From NCBI GenBank assembly GCA_024305405.1, contig JAKNDB010000105.1, positions 2,913,501 through 2,977,500 on the forward strand: a DNA stretch of 64,000 nt, read 5' to 3'. Shown piece by piece: positions 37,241-50,203 of the stretch. Numbering within the stretch: position 1 is the stretch's first letter; each line of letters begins with the position of its first letter. This stretch comes from Dirofilaria immitis. Its lineage: Eukaryota > Nematoda > Chromadorea > Rhabditida > Onchocercidae. A program made the position numbers and the translations under genes. Below the pieces are notes generated by a model. It was given only the letters and a program-made list of their open reading frames with translations, was not told the origin of the DNA and did not search any database.

Positions 37241-37324
37241 AAACAATATCTGTAGCTATTATGCAAGAGAATAATTTGCTCGAAACAATATCTGTAGCTG
37301 TTATCCAAGAGAAAAATTTGCTCT
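37241..37324. repeat. 42 bp tandem duplication, slightly diverged
   Basis: Two units starting AAACAATATCTGTAGCT, about 42 bp each, differing at a few positions. Confidence 0.9.
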
Positions 37325-37969
37325 GGTAGGACTAAGTAACTACTCAAAGATTTATCACCATAGTGAAGCGACTCGAAAATAAATTATGTATATGTACAGC
37401 AGCAAATTATACCATATGTTAATATCTAAAAATTTAAAAACAAGATATTTAAAACGACAGTGTTGCTTATTCAAATAATAAATATCATAATAATATTATG
37501 AAACAGGATAATGACATATTTTAATATCACAGCATATATCAACCAGGAAAAGTAAATGACATAAACTTCTGCTCGCGAAAAGTTTATCCAAAAACAGTTC
37601 CACAGATTGTAATTATTAAAAGTTTGAAAGGCACAGATAAATAGAAATTCAAATGCTCCGGTCATTAAAAATTAGTACCAAAAAAACTATTCAATAGCCA
37701 AGTATTTTTTGATTTTTATTTTATCCTAAATTAATCAAAATCACATTCCGTCAATCAACTTTTGGAAAAAACCAAGAAAATTTAATGAATTTTGCAAAAT
37801 GATATAAATTCTAGAATTTTGAAATTATAAACAGTGCAATTTTAACAAATAAACATTATTAAAATTTTCTAAACTGCTGAAACTATGAGCACAAAAAATT
37901 AAACGAAACATTGTCTATATACAAAAGTCGTCGTTTTTAGTATTACAAGGCAAATTCGAAAATTTAAGA

Positions 37970-40900
37970 TTACCGATGCATAATTTCTTCATGACATGCA
38001 TTACAAACACGCACTGAACTTCTTGATGACGCAATTTTAGCTGTAAATGATGAACATGAGGCACAAAATATTTGTCCACATTGTCTACAATGATGTTTCC
38101 GATTTGTAAGAGTAAATGGTTTGTCACATGCACGACAATTTATCGCCTCCGAATCTTCTAACCACTTACGTGATACTTGCTTCGCAAAATCCATCTAAAA
38201 TATTAGTAATCTGAGATAATCCAACATACCATAAAGCAAAGCTCATTTGTCAGAAGCTAGTTTGAAACTTATAATAAAGTATAAAATATTAAAGTGAGAG
38301 TTTTAAGCGTGTTGAAATTCGTTCAAAATTGCTGCGATCCTTAGGACTAAAAATGCAACATTTAAATTTATTTTCAACAGAAAGAATAATCCCTAAACTT
38401 AGTGATTTAAAAGCGACAGAATCCTAACAATCCAACCTGCAAATTTTGATTCACTTGTCCAAGTTCTCGGATAGCAGTCTGAACATCATCGAAATTTCTC
38501 TTGTTCACAATAGCTCGTTCGCGCTCAAATTCAAGATCATTTTCTGCTGTTAAACATCTGAAAATTGACTAGATATTTTGTATATATTTTTTAGCTCAAA
38601 AATTTTGGTTCATCTTGAATTTTGTTGAATACAGTGTACAGTGATATTATACCAACCTTTCTTGCAATGCTCGTTTTTCCTGCAACCACTCTGTTTTCCG
38701 TTTTTCCAAATCTGCAGATAAATACATAACCAAGAACAAATCAGTCTGACGAGCAAGACGAAATAAATAATAAGAATGTTTTAAACATTTTTCTGTGCTC
38801 AAGTAATAACAACGAAAAATTCGACGAATCACATTAGAGAATAGAAAAATTTACCCTTTGAATAATCTTTAATTCATTTAAATTTTCTTTCATTTGTTTC
38901 AAATTTTCATTCTTTTCCTCAATATCTTTTGAAGCTTCCTTCAGTCTTCTTTGTTCTGTTTCCAACTGTACATGAAGTTTCAACACACTCTCTTCTTTAT
39001 CTTTTTCACATTTCTCCTACAAAATATTTTGAGAAAATAAAATCCGCGAAATAAAAACTATGTGTTAAAATCGATTCAAAATTTAAAAATACAGACCAAA
39101 TTATTTTTTAGCAAGTTAGTCTCTTTTTCGAAATCATTTTCTAGCTGTAATACGCACTTTCCAAGATCATCCATTTTTTCTCGCAGCTGAAATATAAAAA
39201 TAAATAAAATTCGAGAATTCGGAACCAAAATAAAAATTTTGGTTTTCAGTACCTCTGAGTTCTGCTTATTCAATTTTAATACTTCGTTTTCTAGAATAGA
39301 TCTTTCTTCATCCTTTAAGCGCAACTTATTGTGCACATTTTCCTGCAAATTAATTATGTTTATTCGTAATACCAATTTATTTATGAACTCTATTCGGAGC
39401 TTTGATCTTATAGGAGTCGCTACTAGTGGCTGATTCAATTTATCAATGATATCTCATTGCAAGTTATCATATATGGTGTAACAAAAACACGAATCGTGCA
39501 ACATATTGTTATATTTTTAAATGCATACATACATATTGCAATAACATTCATTTTAGCGAATTCAGTGACGAAATTTTATGATCCGCAATAACTATTAAGA
39601 ACAGTAATTTTACCATCTTCTGCAATACATCAGATAGTTGTTTCTGTTTCGCATAAAGTTCCTCTTTCAATTCAGAAATCGTTTTCGATTGGGTCGCTAT
39701 CTCCTGAAAGGGAGCTTACTTAACTAGGCGTCTCAGAAGCGCTCCTGCATTGTAAATGCAACTTATATCATTTTGTTAATTTGGAAATTTAAAAGCCCTT
39801 TTCAGCTTCCAATAATTTGGAGCTTCTCCACTTTTTTTTCGATCATGTTCTTATTAGATCATTAATGTTCCATATTCCCTCTCCAGTTTCATTTCAAAAT
39901 ATATTCTTTACCTGTGTTTTTATGTTCCTAAAAACAGCAGTTTAATTGTTATTTTCTCAATAATAAAATTCAAAAACTTTCCATTAGTTAATAAAATTTC
40001 AGAACCTGCATTATAAAAACAAAAATGCAACTCTTTCTTTTGCAGTCAGCATTGCTATGTTGTCTTGCTGTATTTGGTTCAATTTACATTGCACATCTTT
40101 TATAGACTCATCACGATTCTGTTTTTCATATTCCAGCTTCGCCACTAAATTGTTGATCTTTTCTTCTAATTCCTATAATATTTGAAGTCTGCATTTCACA
40201 CATAGTATTTTTAGAAGTTAATGATATCTAATAAATTATCTATTGTAGCTTTTGAAATTTGTTAAAATGGAAGAAAAAAATTTTCATTCAAGTAACTAGT
40301 GCTTCTAAATAAATTGTTCTACATAGAATTATTTTTGCAAACATCAAAGTTCTCAAAAATACCACTTCTATCATCGATACTTACTTTTATTATCAATCCC
40401 TTTGATTTATCTTCGCCAAGAGCTCAACTTCGCTATCTTTATATGTCGAACATTCTTCATTCTGTAAAACAATTAAATATTTGGAATATCACAAAAGATA
40501 AAGTTTAAAACCAGATAACCGTTAGCGACAATTATAAAAATTGAATTAGGAGATAATTGTAGCGACAATTATAAAATCGATCATTCATATTAAATGGACA
40601 AAAAAAAATATAAATTTTTAATACTGAATGAAGACATAACATACCAATGCAGAACACTGCTGTAAAACATTTTCAAGTTGTTCCTTCAACGTACATTTTT
40701 CTTGCCTACATATTGAAAGCGCTTCTTGCAACTGGCAAACATTTTCTTTTGAGCTTTTCTCTTTTCTACTAAATCGCATTCTAACTGAAACAACGTAAAA
40801 CACATCTTCTATAACTTATAATCCTTTCGTTATATCACTAAATTCATTTGAATTTGATTTTTTTCCTAACTGGAACTTTTTGTTTATGGCATATTTATTC

Positions 40901-43900
40901 CTTTGATGTGGATTGGAAAGGCGTGACACAAGCATGATTCAGACTCTATTTCTCTATAACTTGGTAACTTTTTCCAGAAAAAAAAGGAACATGCGGTCAG
41001 AAAAACGAGATTCCTAAAATAAATATCAGCATTGGCTTTACCTAAATAATAATCAAGCTTCAAAACTTGCAAAACGGCTAAAAGTAACATCGAAATATAT
41101 TTTAAAAAATGTGAAAGCTAAAAACCTGTTTTTTTGCTATTTCTACATCCTTTAATTCTGATCGCATGTTCTTTACCATTTCTTCTAATTTTGTACATTC
41201 TTCATTAAACCTGTTAGCCATAGCTTCTTTTTTCTGTAGTTCATTATCCTATAAACACTGCTGAATGTCAATAGGGTTGCGAATAATTCACAAGTAGACA
41301 GTGAAACATTACAAATAATTTGCATATGTCAAATATTTCCCAAAAAAAGTATGGAAAGAAATTCTTATGTCGTTAAAAATATCTAGCAAAGAGAAGTATA
41401 TTACATAACAATTCATAACTATGATGAACCTTCCATGAATCTGAAAATAATGATTCAAGATTTGTATCCATACTTGGCAAATTAAATAACCAACCAGCTG
41501 TCGCATCTTTTCGTCCGTTAATGTGAGCTTTTCAGCAACTAATTTCAGTTTAATACGTTCTGTTCCGATTATTTCATTCATTTCTTCAGCTGTTTTCGTT
41601 TTTTCTTTCAGCATTGCTGCTAACTAGAAGACTTTACATGAAATGACAATTCACTTTACATGAAATGACAATTAGGGATGGGGAAATATTTGCACATGTA
41701 CTAATAAATCACATGGACAAAAGTTGCATCAGCAATACAATGACTTCATACATCTAAAACTGCCTCTTGTTCTATGTTGTTTATGATATTATTCCATTTC
41801 AATTTCACGACATATTTTTGACTTAAAATTATTATAATTAAGCAATGTTATTGAAATCAGTACAATACCATTAGTGCAAATTAATGGTGACATAGAATAT
41901 CTTTCGACGGAAAATATTTTTGAGGTGCTGCGCAAGTGTGTTTATTTCAAACAATTGTTTTTTCGAATCATAAGCAAAAGATAAAGGAGCACTATAGACA
42001 AGCAAGAACAAAATAAAAGTGTAATGTAAAAATTACGAACTTCTTTTTATTCTTTTCTTCAGAAATATAGTTCGAATTCAGTTCTTTCAGTTCATTTTCC
42101 AGTTCCTTTACCTTCTTCTTTTCATCGTCTACCTTCTTCTTCCAACTTTCTTCATGTTTAGATATTGCGTTTTCATGTGAGATATTTAAAGATTTTAAGA
42201 TTTCATTTAACTCATTTACTGTTTCTTCAAGTGCCTTCTTCTCTTTAATTATTTGTTCGATTGCTAAATTCTCAGCTCCGCCGCCTTCAGAAATCTATAG
42301 CAAATCTTTTTTGATTACTTTTAGATCAGAAGCAAAGCATAAATTACGATAATGAAATTTTCTATCTAATTTCGAATAAAAATATGTTAGAAAAATCTGT
42401 ATGAGAAATAATTATTGAAAACCACACGTTACACGAAAGCAACAAACTTCTTGCATCAAAAGTAATTCTTTCGCCCTTGCTTCTTTTAAACTCTGCTTCA
42501 AAATATCTTCGCTCACGGATGCTTCAGTTAAGCAAGTTTTCAATATGGAAATATTTTTCTTCAACTGTTCAATTTCTTTTCGATATTCAACTATTGTTTC
42601 TTCTTTTTCAATCGCTTCCATTTCCTAAAAATTATTGGAATCGATTACTGCAATAAAAACGAAATCATTTCAAAATTTGAAAATTATTTATCTGATTATC
42701 CCTGACTCTTCCTGCATTATTCTGTTTTTGTTCGTCGAGCAAATTCGTTAATGAAATAATTTAAACGAACTTCTCCAGTTCTTGACATAGTCATTTCCAA
42801 CGCAGAATTATTTTGACATAGCTCTTCCTCGCACTTTCCACTCTCTTGTGAAACCTAATTCGAAAAAATGATTTAAAAATGAGACAAGAGATTATCTAAA
42901 AAAAATGAGACACCATCTACTTCAAATAGTTTTCAATGATCACATACTAGTAATAAAATATTCTTCAAAAATATTATCATTGCATTACCTTCAATAAAGA
43001 TTTCACATCTTCAAATTTTGAAACTCTGTTCTTCTGAATTTCATTATCTACAATTTTTCTTCGGCATTCACTCACAGCAATTTCTAAATCCCTGATTTTC
43101 TTGCAAACTTCGGAGATTTGTTCGGCTGAATTTGCAGCTTTCTCCTGCAATTAAAACTCTAAAAATAAACAACATTTGCAATGCATAGGAAAGAACTATT
43201 GTGAGTAACATACTTCCCAAATTATTCTGAAAGCATCGATTTCTTCAATTAATTCTTTAGATCCACTATCAAATCTGAAATATTTTTACATACGAAGTCA
43301 AGCCTTTTAAAATTCATCATATAAGCTGGGGAATGTTGTGATATTAACTTGCTAACTCACTTTGCTATCGTATTCTTCAAATCTTCAATATTGCTTTTAG
43401 AATCCCAATTTCACAAGTTAACCTGGAATGATTTTTTTTCAACGAAAAACTATCTTGCAAAAATTTCTTGAAAATTTTTTCAAGCAGCGATATAAATGTA
43501 GCATCTCAAACCAAAATAGCTTACCTTTTTCGATCTTCCTTCAAGTTGCGTATAGTATCGATATCTTTCTTAATTTCTTTTTCTTTTTCCTGCGCTATTG
43601 CGTCCATCAATTGCTGTGCATGTATCAGCTCTTTCCTAAGCACATTGACATCATCTTCTGATGGTCTAAAATGATTAAGTTGAATAGCAGAAATAACAAA
43701 TTTATTGTACCATTATGTGCAAAATCATAACACATTTCCAAGAACCCATGATTACCTCTGATCGAGTTTTTTCGTAAATTTTCGATTTCCACTTCCAAAT
43801 TTTGTATCTCTTGTCGATAACGCACTAACTCATCCCCAAAAGGGCTTTTTCTTTATTTTTTCTTCGATTTCATCTGTCTTACTGGTAACGTTCGTCGAAA

Positions 43901-45210
43901 GTTCTCCGATTTTTTTGATAAACCTATTTTTTTCTTGCTTCAATTGTTCAACTTGTCGTTTTAACCCACTCGTTTCTTTTTCCATTTCAAGCATTCGTTC
44001 CGTTGCTGGAAATAAAATCGGTTTTTAAAAACACTAATACAGCTCTCTTTCAAAAAATCGACAGAAATAACCTAATGCTTTGCCAGCTTCGAGCATCTGC
44101 ACTTGTTGTGTAAGATAAGGTATCTCGTTCTGAAAACTTCGACAGACTTTAACAAATTTCATAAAAAAGAAAAGTGTAAGCAACATAAAGTGAACAAGGC
44201 AGGTCCTAAAAAATAATAAAAACATAGCTACTTGTGCAATATTTTTACATACTTCAGATATTTCTGCCTTGTTTGAGATAAGGCCATGCAACCTATTCAG
44301 CTCCTTCTTCAACTCAATTGAATAGCGCTTCTCATCTTGCAATTGTGATCTAAGTTCTTTCATGTCCAATTCGAGATGAACTATATTTGACTCATTAAAA
44401 CTATTTCCTAAATAAAATACTTTCATTGGAACGGTAAAACAATAAAAACTAAGTGCCAGTTTCACAAATATATTTTTGGATTTATGAAAAGAATATCTGC
44501 ACGCGAAAACATTGAAATGCTTTTATTAAAGGCAAATAAACATACCAGATAAGTTGAATGAAGAGGAAGCACTGAGTTCTTGCTTCCTGACCTGAAAAAA
44601 CAGCAGTACTTCATAGTAAAAATGAATTGAAACGAGGAAGTACCAAATCTTTTTTGCTATCATAATTCTAGATTACATTTGAAACTTCAAAATTCTTGAT
44701 AAATTCATTACTACAAGTTAACATAGCTGATATTACTAACCTGCTGAATTGCATGCACTTGAAAATGTATCTGCAACTCATCTGGAGATGAAAATGGGTG
44801 CATGCATACAGGACAAAGAAATCCTTCTGAAGATGTGTCACTTTCATTAAACGATGGCTCGTGTTGAAACTATAAAAAATCCATTATCACTAGAACTTTT
44901 CTACTATTTTCCGTATAAGAAAATCAAGCAGATTCACCGAATAATTTGTCGATCTTTTACAAAAAAGAATTTAAGAGTAACAAATCGTTCAATGAATTTC
45001 CTTGACCGCTGGTCCACCGATATTCCATTCACCACTTTTTTCACAGAGACATTGAATATCTTGATCGCTTTGCAATATACAATATATATTTTTAGCTAAT
45101 ACTGAAATTTATTCTCTTACGGCATCAATAAAAATCGGAGGAGGATGTACCTCGGAGGGGCTAACATTGCTTACGGCTTGCGTCACCTGCTGTTTTAGTT
45201 TACGCAACAT
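37970..45210 (-). CDS. eea-1: Early endosome antigen 1 homologue (C2H2 finger, coiled coil, FYVE)
   Basis: Rab5 effector that tethers early endosomes. Start 45210 lies one base after TTTCAG (likely spliced-leader acceptor): MLRKLKQQVTQAV. Next, exon 44870-44741 carries an N-terminal C2H2 finger, FLCPVCMHPF then DELQIHFQVH, at the Rab5-binding position of EEA1. About 20 small exons then encode a long heptad-rich coiled coil; ELRSQLQDEKRYSIELKKEL (44380-44310) resembles the segment after the EEA1 finger. The last exons (about 38194-37970) give a C-terminal FYVE domain: KWLEDSEAINCRACDKPF (WxxD motif), RKHHCRQCGQIFCASC (basic PI3P site) and RVCNACHEEI, ending nine bases later at TAA 37970. The frame breaks at a T5 run (43846-43850) before the family-like DELVRYRQEIQNLE. 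A 22 bp tandem duplication (41631-41674) begins at an intron border. Exon joins through the middle were not all checked. Confidence 0.92.
41631..41674. repeat. 22 bp tandem duplication in eea-1 intron
   Basis: ACTTTACATGAAATGACAATT repeated twice with a single end difference, next to an exon border. Confidence 0.9.
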
Positions 45211-47168
45211 CCTGAAATCTATCTTCTTCGGCGCAACATATTGAATTTCAGTGGAATTCTAACAAAAATTTTTGAGAGAGAAAATAAGAAGAGAAATAAT
45301 TTACGTCAAATTAGTCACAAAATAAAACAATACGATACTGCGATGGAACGAATAAGCCGTATAATTCAATAAACATTATGACGATACTTAATAGATCACG
45401 GAGAAATAAACAATAGGTGAAAGGAAGAGGCAAGAGACAATGAAGGATAAGAGGTCTAATGGAAAGAAAAGAAAACCAATCAAGATTAGCGAAGAATTTC
45501 TGAATCTCTTTCTCTAGTTTAGTTTTAGAAATATTTTTTAAAATATAAATATATGCTTTATACAGAAAACCAATAGCAGTAATTTTACAAAAGAGTAAAT
45601 TGGGTCAAATATTTTATTCTCTCCTTTCTATGCAACAATACATGGAAATATGCCCATCCATCCACAATAACTCATCTCTTACTTCGACATCATCTTATAC
45701 CTTATCACCGGTTATCGCATCATAAATGATAAAATCTTGTGAATATCTAAATTGTGGGACCACATTTTCATTTCATCCCGTGTATTGTTGTCTACCATAC
45801 GTTCTATCATGCAGTTATATTGAGGTATGGCAACTCGCTCAATGTGCTGTTGTGATTTGGCTCATCGGGTCTCTAATTTGTGGCCAGATGGAGTCATCAT
45901 ATGCCACTGATTGTATTATCGATTCGATTTCACTATTATTGTTCCAATCCTAAATATTTCTCTAAAACATAAAGTTTCCCAATTGCTTTTTTAAAAAGCT
46001 TGAAATAAACAGGCTTCGTGGAAATTATCTTAGAGTGTGCTGTCATATGCTATTTTTAAAAATAGAGACAAGTACATTCGAGATAAAACTAATTACATTC
46101 AAAGCGATGCTAATAATATTAGAAATAAGGTGTAGCGAATCGGGATGTCAATTACAATGGAATCGATTAAACGGTTTGGAAATTAAGGAGAAGTTCATGA
46201 ATAATATTGAAATGGACATAACACAAGATTGCCATAAATGGTACACACTCATGCAAAATAATATTGGAATCGATGAACTCTTCCAGCCAAACAGAACGCA
46301 GAAGTTTGTGCATGTTTTTATTCTTGAAATATCAATTGAAATCCCGTAAATTTTCTGCTTTGATATTCCTAGCTCAATTGTTTCTTAAGTTCCTTCAGTG
46401 AAGAATAAAATTGGTATAAACGATTCAATAGTAATAATGCGTTCGCGATATAATCGCTGTAATGCTGAAAGTAACAACCGTATTGATAAAATATTTGTTA
46501 AAGATCGAGTTTTAAATCATTCGAAATACTGTGCAATAATTAATGGAGACAGAGACAATGCAGATTACGTAAAGTATTTCTTGTTATCTATCGTAGATAA
46601 TGACGACATTTAAATTATCAGTCATGTATTAATCATTAGATGAAATGTAGCTGTCGTATTTCTTCATACAGGTGCTTATTTTTGTGCAACGATCTCTAAC
46701 TTTCCCATTTTCTTTTTTTTCTCTCCTCTTCGTTAGATGGAAAATTAAGGAAGAACAAACAGAATTGGAAAATGCAGCCATAATTCTAGTTTAATATATT
46801 TCAAAATAAAATAATTGCATAAACGATCCAAAATACACAAAATGCATCAGTGGAGTGCACAATCGAAAATTATTGACGCATATTATTGCCTTTGAATGAG
46901 CGCTTTAATTCATTACTTCTTAGTTATGGTTATTCGAATGTTTAAAAATCATGTCAGTTTTAGTGAGTAAAAATTTTTTTACGTAATTCAAGATTAATAT
47001 TAGCGTACTGGACATAAATCGAATTAAGATTTTCCCATATTAATTGTTTTCATTAATTGGTAATCTGTATCATTGCTGATATGCTCTTACATTTTTAAAT
47101 TTCGAAATATTAATAAGGATTTTAATGAAATTGAAATTAATTAAAACAGGATATGTTATTTTTATGTT
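45211..47168. other. Gap between eea-1 and mannose-6-phosphate isomerase; weak plus ORFs
   Basis: AT-rich. Plus ORFs at 46035-46349 (with CHKWYTLMQNNIGIDELF) and 46398-46613 (with KDRVLNHSKYCAIINGDRD) have somewhat protein-like composition and could be exons of one gene, but no clear splice pair or start was found. The plus ORF 45726-45953 looks like chance. I would not call a gene without transcript data. Confidence 0.3.
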
Positions 47169-50100
47169 TTAGCAGATTCCATCCATTTCATTCTCCATAT
47201 CAAATATTTCGGCATCATCATCAATGACCAAAGGATTGATACGACTCTTTTTCAATGGAGCTGTTGTGTGAATCGTCTCTGATACCGCCGTTTTATCAGT
47301 GCTATAAAGCAAATGATCAGGCCCTTCTTCGTAGCTAAAAGTTCGATATGCAAGAATGTCTCGAGTGCACTCCGTGAAGCACAATTGGGCACATGATTCT
47401 ATATAGATTACATCGCCACGCCTCACTGTCAGAGATTTTTGTGCTTTCCGTTTTACAGAATAACTTTCGATGATACCCTCGCCTTCCACAACTAACATAA
47501 TACTATCACATTCTAGGCTTGGAATGAATATTGGTAACGCTTTTGTTATTCCTGATGATGGTGATGACGATGGAATCTGAAATGGGATGAAGAAATTTGC
47601 CATAATATAAAATAATAGAGAATGCGTTGACTAATTAATTTTGTACTTAAATTGAAATAAAATGCAATAAACTATATGAAGTAAAACAAATAATACAAAA
47701 ATTTCTAACTTGCTAGCTAAAAAAGGATTGAATATGTCTGCATTTTCAATTAAAGTTAATTAATTTCTTTATTCGTTATTTTTTTTTTTGAAATAGCAGA
47801 CATCCATAACTATTTTGCTTTTGTATTAATTTCTTAAATTATTTAAATTAACATGTAAAGCATATTACTGTTTTTTTTCTTATCGAACTCATTCTCAAGA
47901 AATCTTTTTGTACCAAAAGGACAGTTTTCATCTGTCACGCAGAAGCGATTTTTCCGAAAAATTATCGCTCACTTAAATAATAATAAACAGAAAGAAAATC
48001 GGAATAGAATGATGATAAATTCACTTTAACTTCATGAAGTGTAAAGTCATCGCAATCTGGATCGTAAACACGGATGTACGGAAAATTTTTTAAAACAGCT
48101 GGAGATACAATATAGTGCGATGGATTGGTCATGCGATAGCTTAGAACCTCGCACAAAGTATCGATGTCGATAAATTTTGATGTACATGCAGCTCGAATTG
48201 TGTTGTTTGAACAGCTAACACATTCTACACATTCTGAAGAATAAATAACCATATTTTCCAATCAGTTGGTAAAATTTATCTGGGAACAAAATTATCGATA
48301 AGAAAACAAACCTCCGGAAAGGTAGACATGGAGCTCTTGAGCGGCATAATAGCAACATTCTCCGGGAGATAACACAATGTGATTTAGAAGCAGTGGTATA
48401 AAACAGCCAATGTCACCTGGGAAATCTCGAGACATTTTCTGGATTACTGCCACCGTCTCTTCGCTAAGAGATCCACGTACTGAAATTTTAAATTTCAAAT
48501 TTTTTATTTTTCAAAAATTGGTGATTTATTCCAGTAGCACTCAGGAATATCAAACTTTTTAAAAATGGTATAAATTTTTAATTTGTATCCAATCGCATTT
48601 AAAATTTTTGAAAACATTCATAGATAATTCCTGCCATAGATATAAAGTAAATTATTAATAATCAAATCTCTATAAATTATGCGAGGGAATCAAATTAGAT
48701 TCTCGGAAGAAGAATTTATTCGTAAATAAAAATTCAATTTTTACAGTTGATCAAGATTTACTTCACTCTTCCTCATCAAACTCCGAAAAATTGTTCTAAA
48801 TTCATAAAAAGAATTAAATATTCGGGCAGATTACTATTTTCAAATTCAGAAAGAACAAACCTCCAGAAATGAGCTTTATAATGACAGAGTCGAGCAGTGA
48901 TTTTACTTCATCGGCGGTATCTTTACCATGGTTCAAAAATTTTTGAAACAGACAGCCAGAGCAGATTTCAATGTTTCGCACTCTTCATCAATTTCAGCTC
49001 GCACAAGTATTTGGAATGCTTGCGATGTGTCTTCGCCCATCAAGCATTTCAGTTCTGGGAAAACTGCAAAACGGAATTGAAAATTTTAGAATATTTCTAA
49101 TTTAAAATAAATATATAAGTCGATAACAAATATTTGAATAATAAAATAGCTAGATAATAGAACAATAAGTGGATGATCTGCAATCTAATAGACGTAAATA
49201 TAAATTTCCCAAAAATTAGAAAATAAATTTGAACCTTCTGGAAAAATAAATCTACAAACAGATACTTTCCAATTAGAAATTCAAAAAATTCAAATAGAAA
49301 CTTAAACAGTATTGAAGTTTTCAATAATTCATAAACCTTCAATATTTGCACAAATTTGTTTAGCAGGACGAAAGCCGCACAATAGTTCAAATCTGGTGAG
49401 CGCATAAGCAAGTTCTGGTTTATGATTCTTATCAGGATAATGAATTGGATCACGGTCATTTAGTCGTGCTGCTTGCTCCTGCAAAAACTTTATTAATGAG
49501 AAAAAAGAAAAATATAACTTGGAATCACCCTATAGATAGCGGGACAGAAAATTACGTTCCTTTACATCAAACTTTTCCAAAACATTTATGATCTTCAGAA
49601 ATCACAGTTGAACAAACGAATCTCTTTCACTAACTTTTCTCTTTCTTTAGTTTTAGCTTCATTGTTGTAACTGAATTTGTATTCAGTTCAATTAAACTAT
49701 TTATTTTCTTCGATTCATCTTGAATTTTACTAAATATTCCGAAGAACAAAAAGAACCTTTGTAGGATGAGCTTGTATGGACAAATTATGCTCTATGCTCA
49801 TCAATTTCATGATGAATGGGAGATGCCTTTCAGCTGAAACTTTTCGATGAGGATTGCCTTCATATTCAGCTATATATTGGGAAAGCTTCTTCTGAGATCG
49901 TTGGATGTAACATGGTCCATCCGGATGTGTACCCATCCATAACTTAAATTTATCTTTAGCACATGTTTGTGCATCAATTGTTTTAACATTTAAATATAAT
50001 TATCATATTTCATTAGAAAGACTTGAATTTCAAATTAAATAAAAGTGCGGAAATAAGTAGGTGCATTAGCTCATACCTCAGCATATGAAGTCCTATCATC

Positions 50101-50203
50101 AATGCTTACATCGGGATTCCCGGTAGCATACACTCGGGCTACTTCACTTGCCATACCTTTTACCCCATGAATATGTTTGCACACAACATTTCAACTTTTC
50201 CAT
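47169..50203 (-). CDS. Mannose-6-phosphate isomerase, type I
   Basis: Interconverts mannose-6-phosphate and fructose-6-phosphate in the cytosol, feeding GDP-mannose and glycosylation. It is a Zn-dependent cupin. Exons (approximate): 50203-50098, 49948-49757, 49479-49340, 49063-48863, 48480-48311, 48246-48010 and 47580-47169. Start 50203 follows TTTGTAG; MEKLKCCVQTYSWGK fits the family N-terminus. Motifs: MASEVARVYA, LWMGTHPDGP, SIQAHPTK (Zn ligands Gln and His), NHKPELAYALTRFELLCGF (Zn ligand Glu), FPGDIGCFIPLLLN, ELHVYLSG (Zn His; usual HAY is HVY) and CVSCSNNTIRA with the catalytic Arg. The C-terminal cupin part ends with an acidic tail. Frame breaks are at 50158-50161 (one extra A) and 48935-48944 (A/T run); both fixes restore family sequence. 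The second exon seems to use a TTTAAG acceptor. Confidence 0.92.

Larger units (their letters stand above)
34655..37969. other. Gene-free repeat-bearing stretch
   Basis: No coding exon seen. It holds a degenerate repeat block (35270-35480), a solo LTR (35668-36196), a second block of the same repeat type (36310-36440) and a 42 bp tandem duplication (37241-37324). The minus ORF 37665-37471 is AT-driven and not supported. Confidence 0.6.

Noticed and set aside
45726..45953. Cys/Leu-rich plus ORF that could be a membrane protein
   Set aside because: No splice context, no conserved pattern, next to other chance ORFs.
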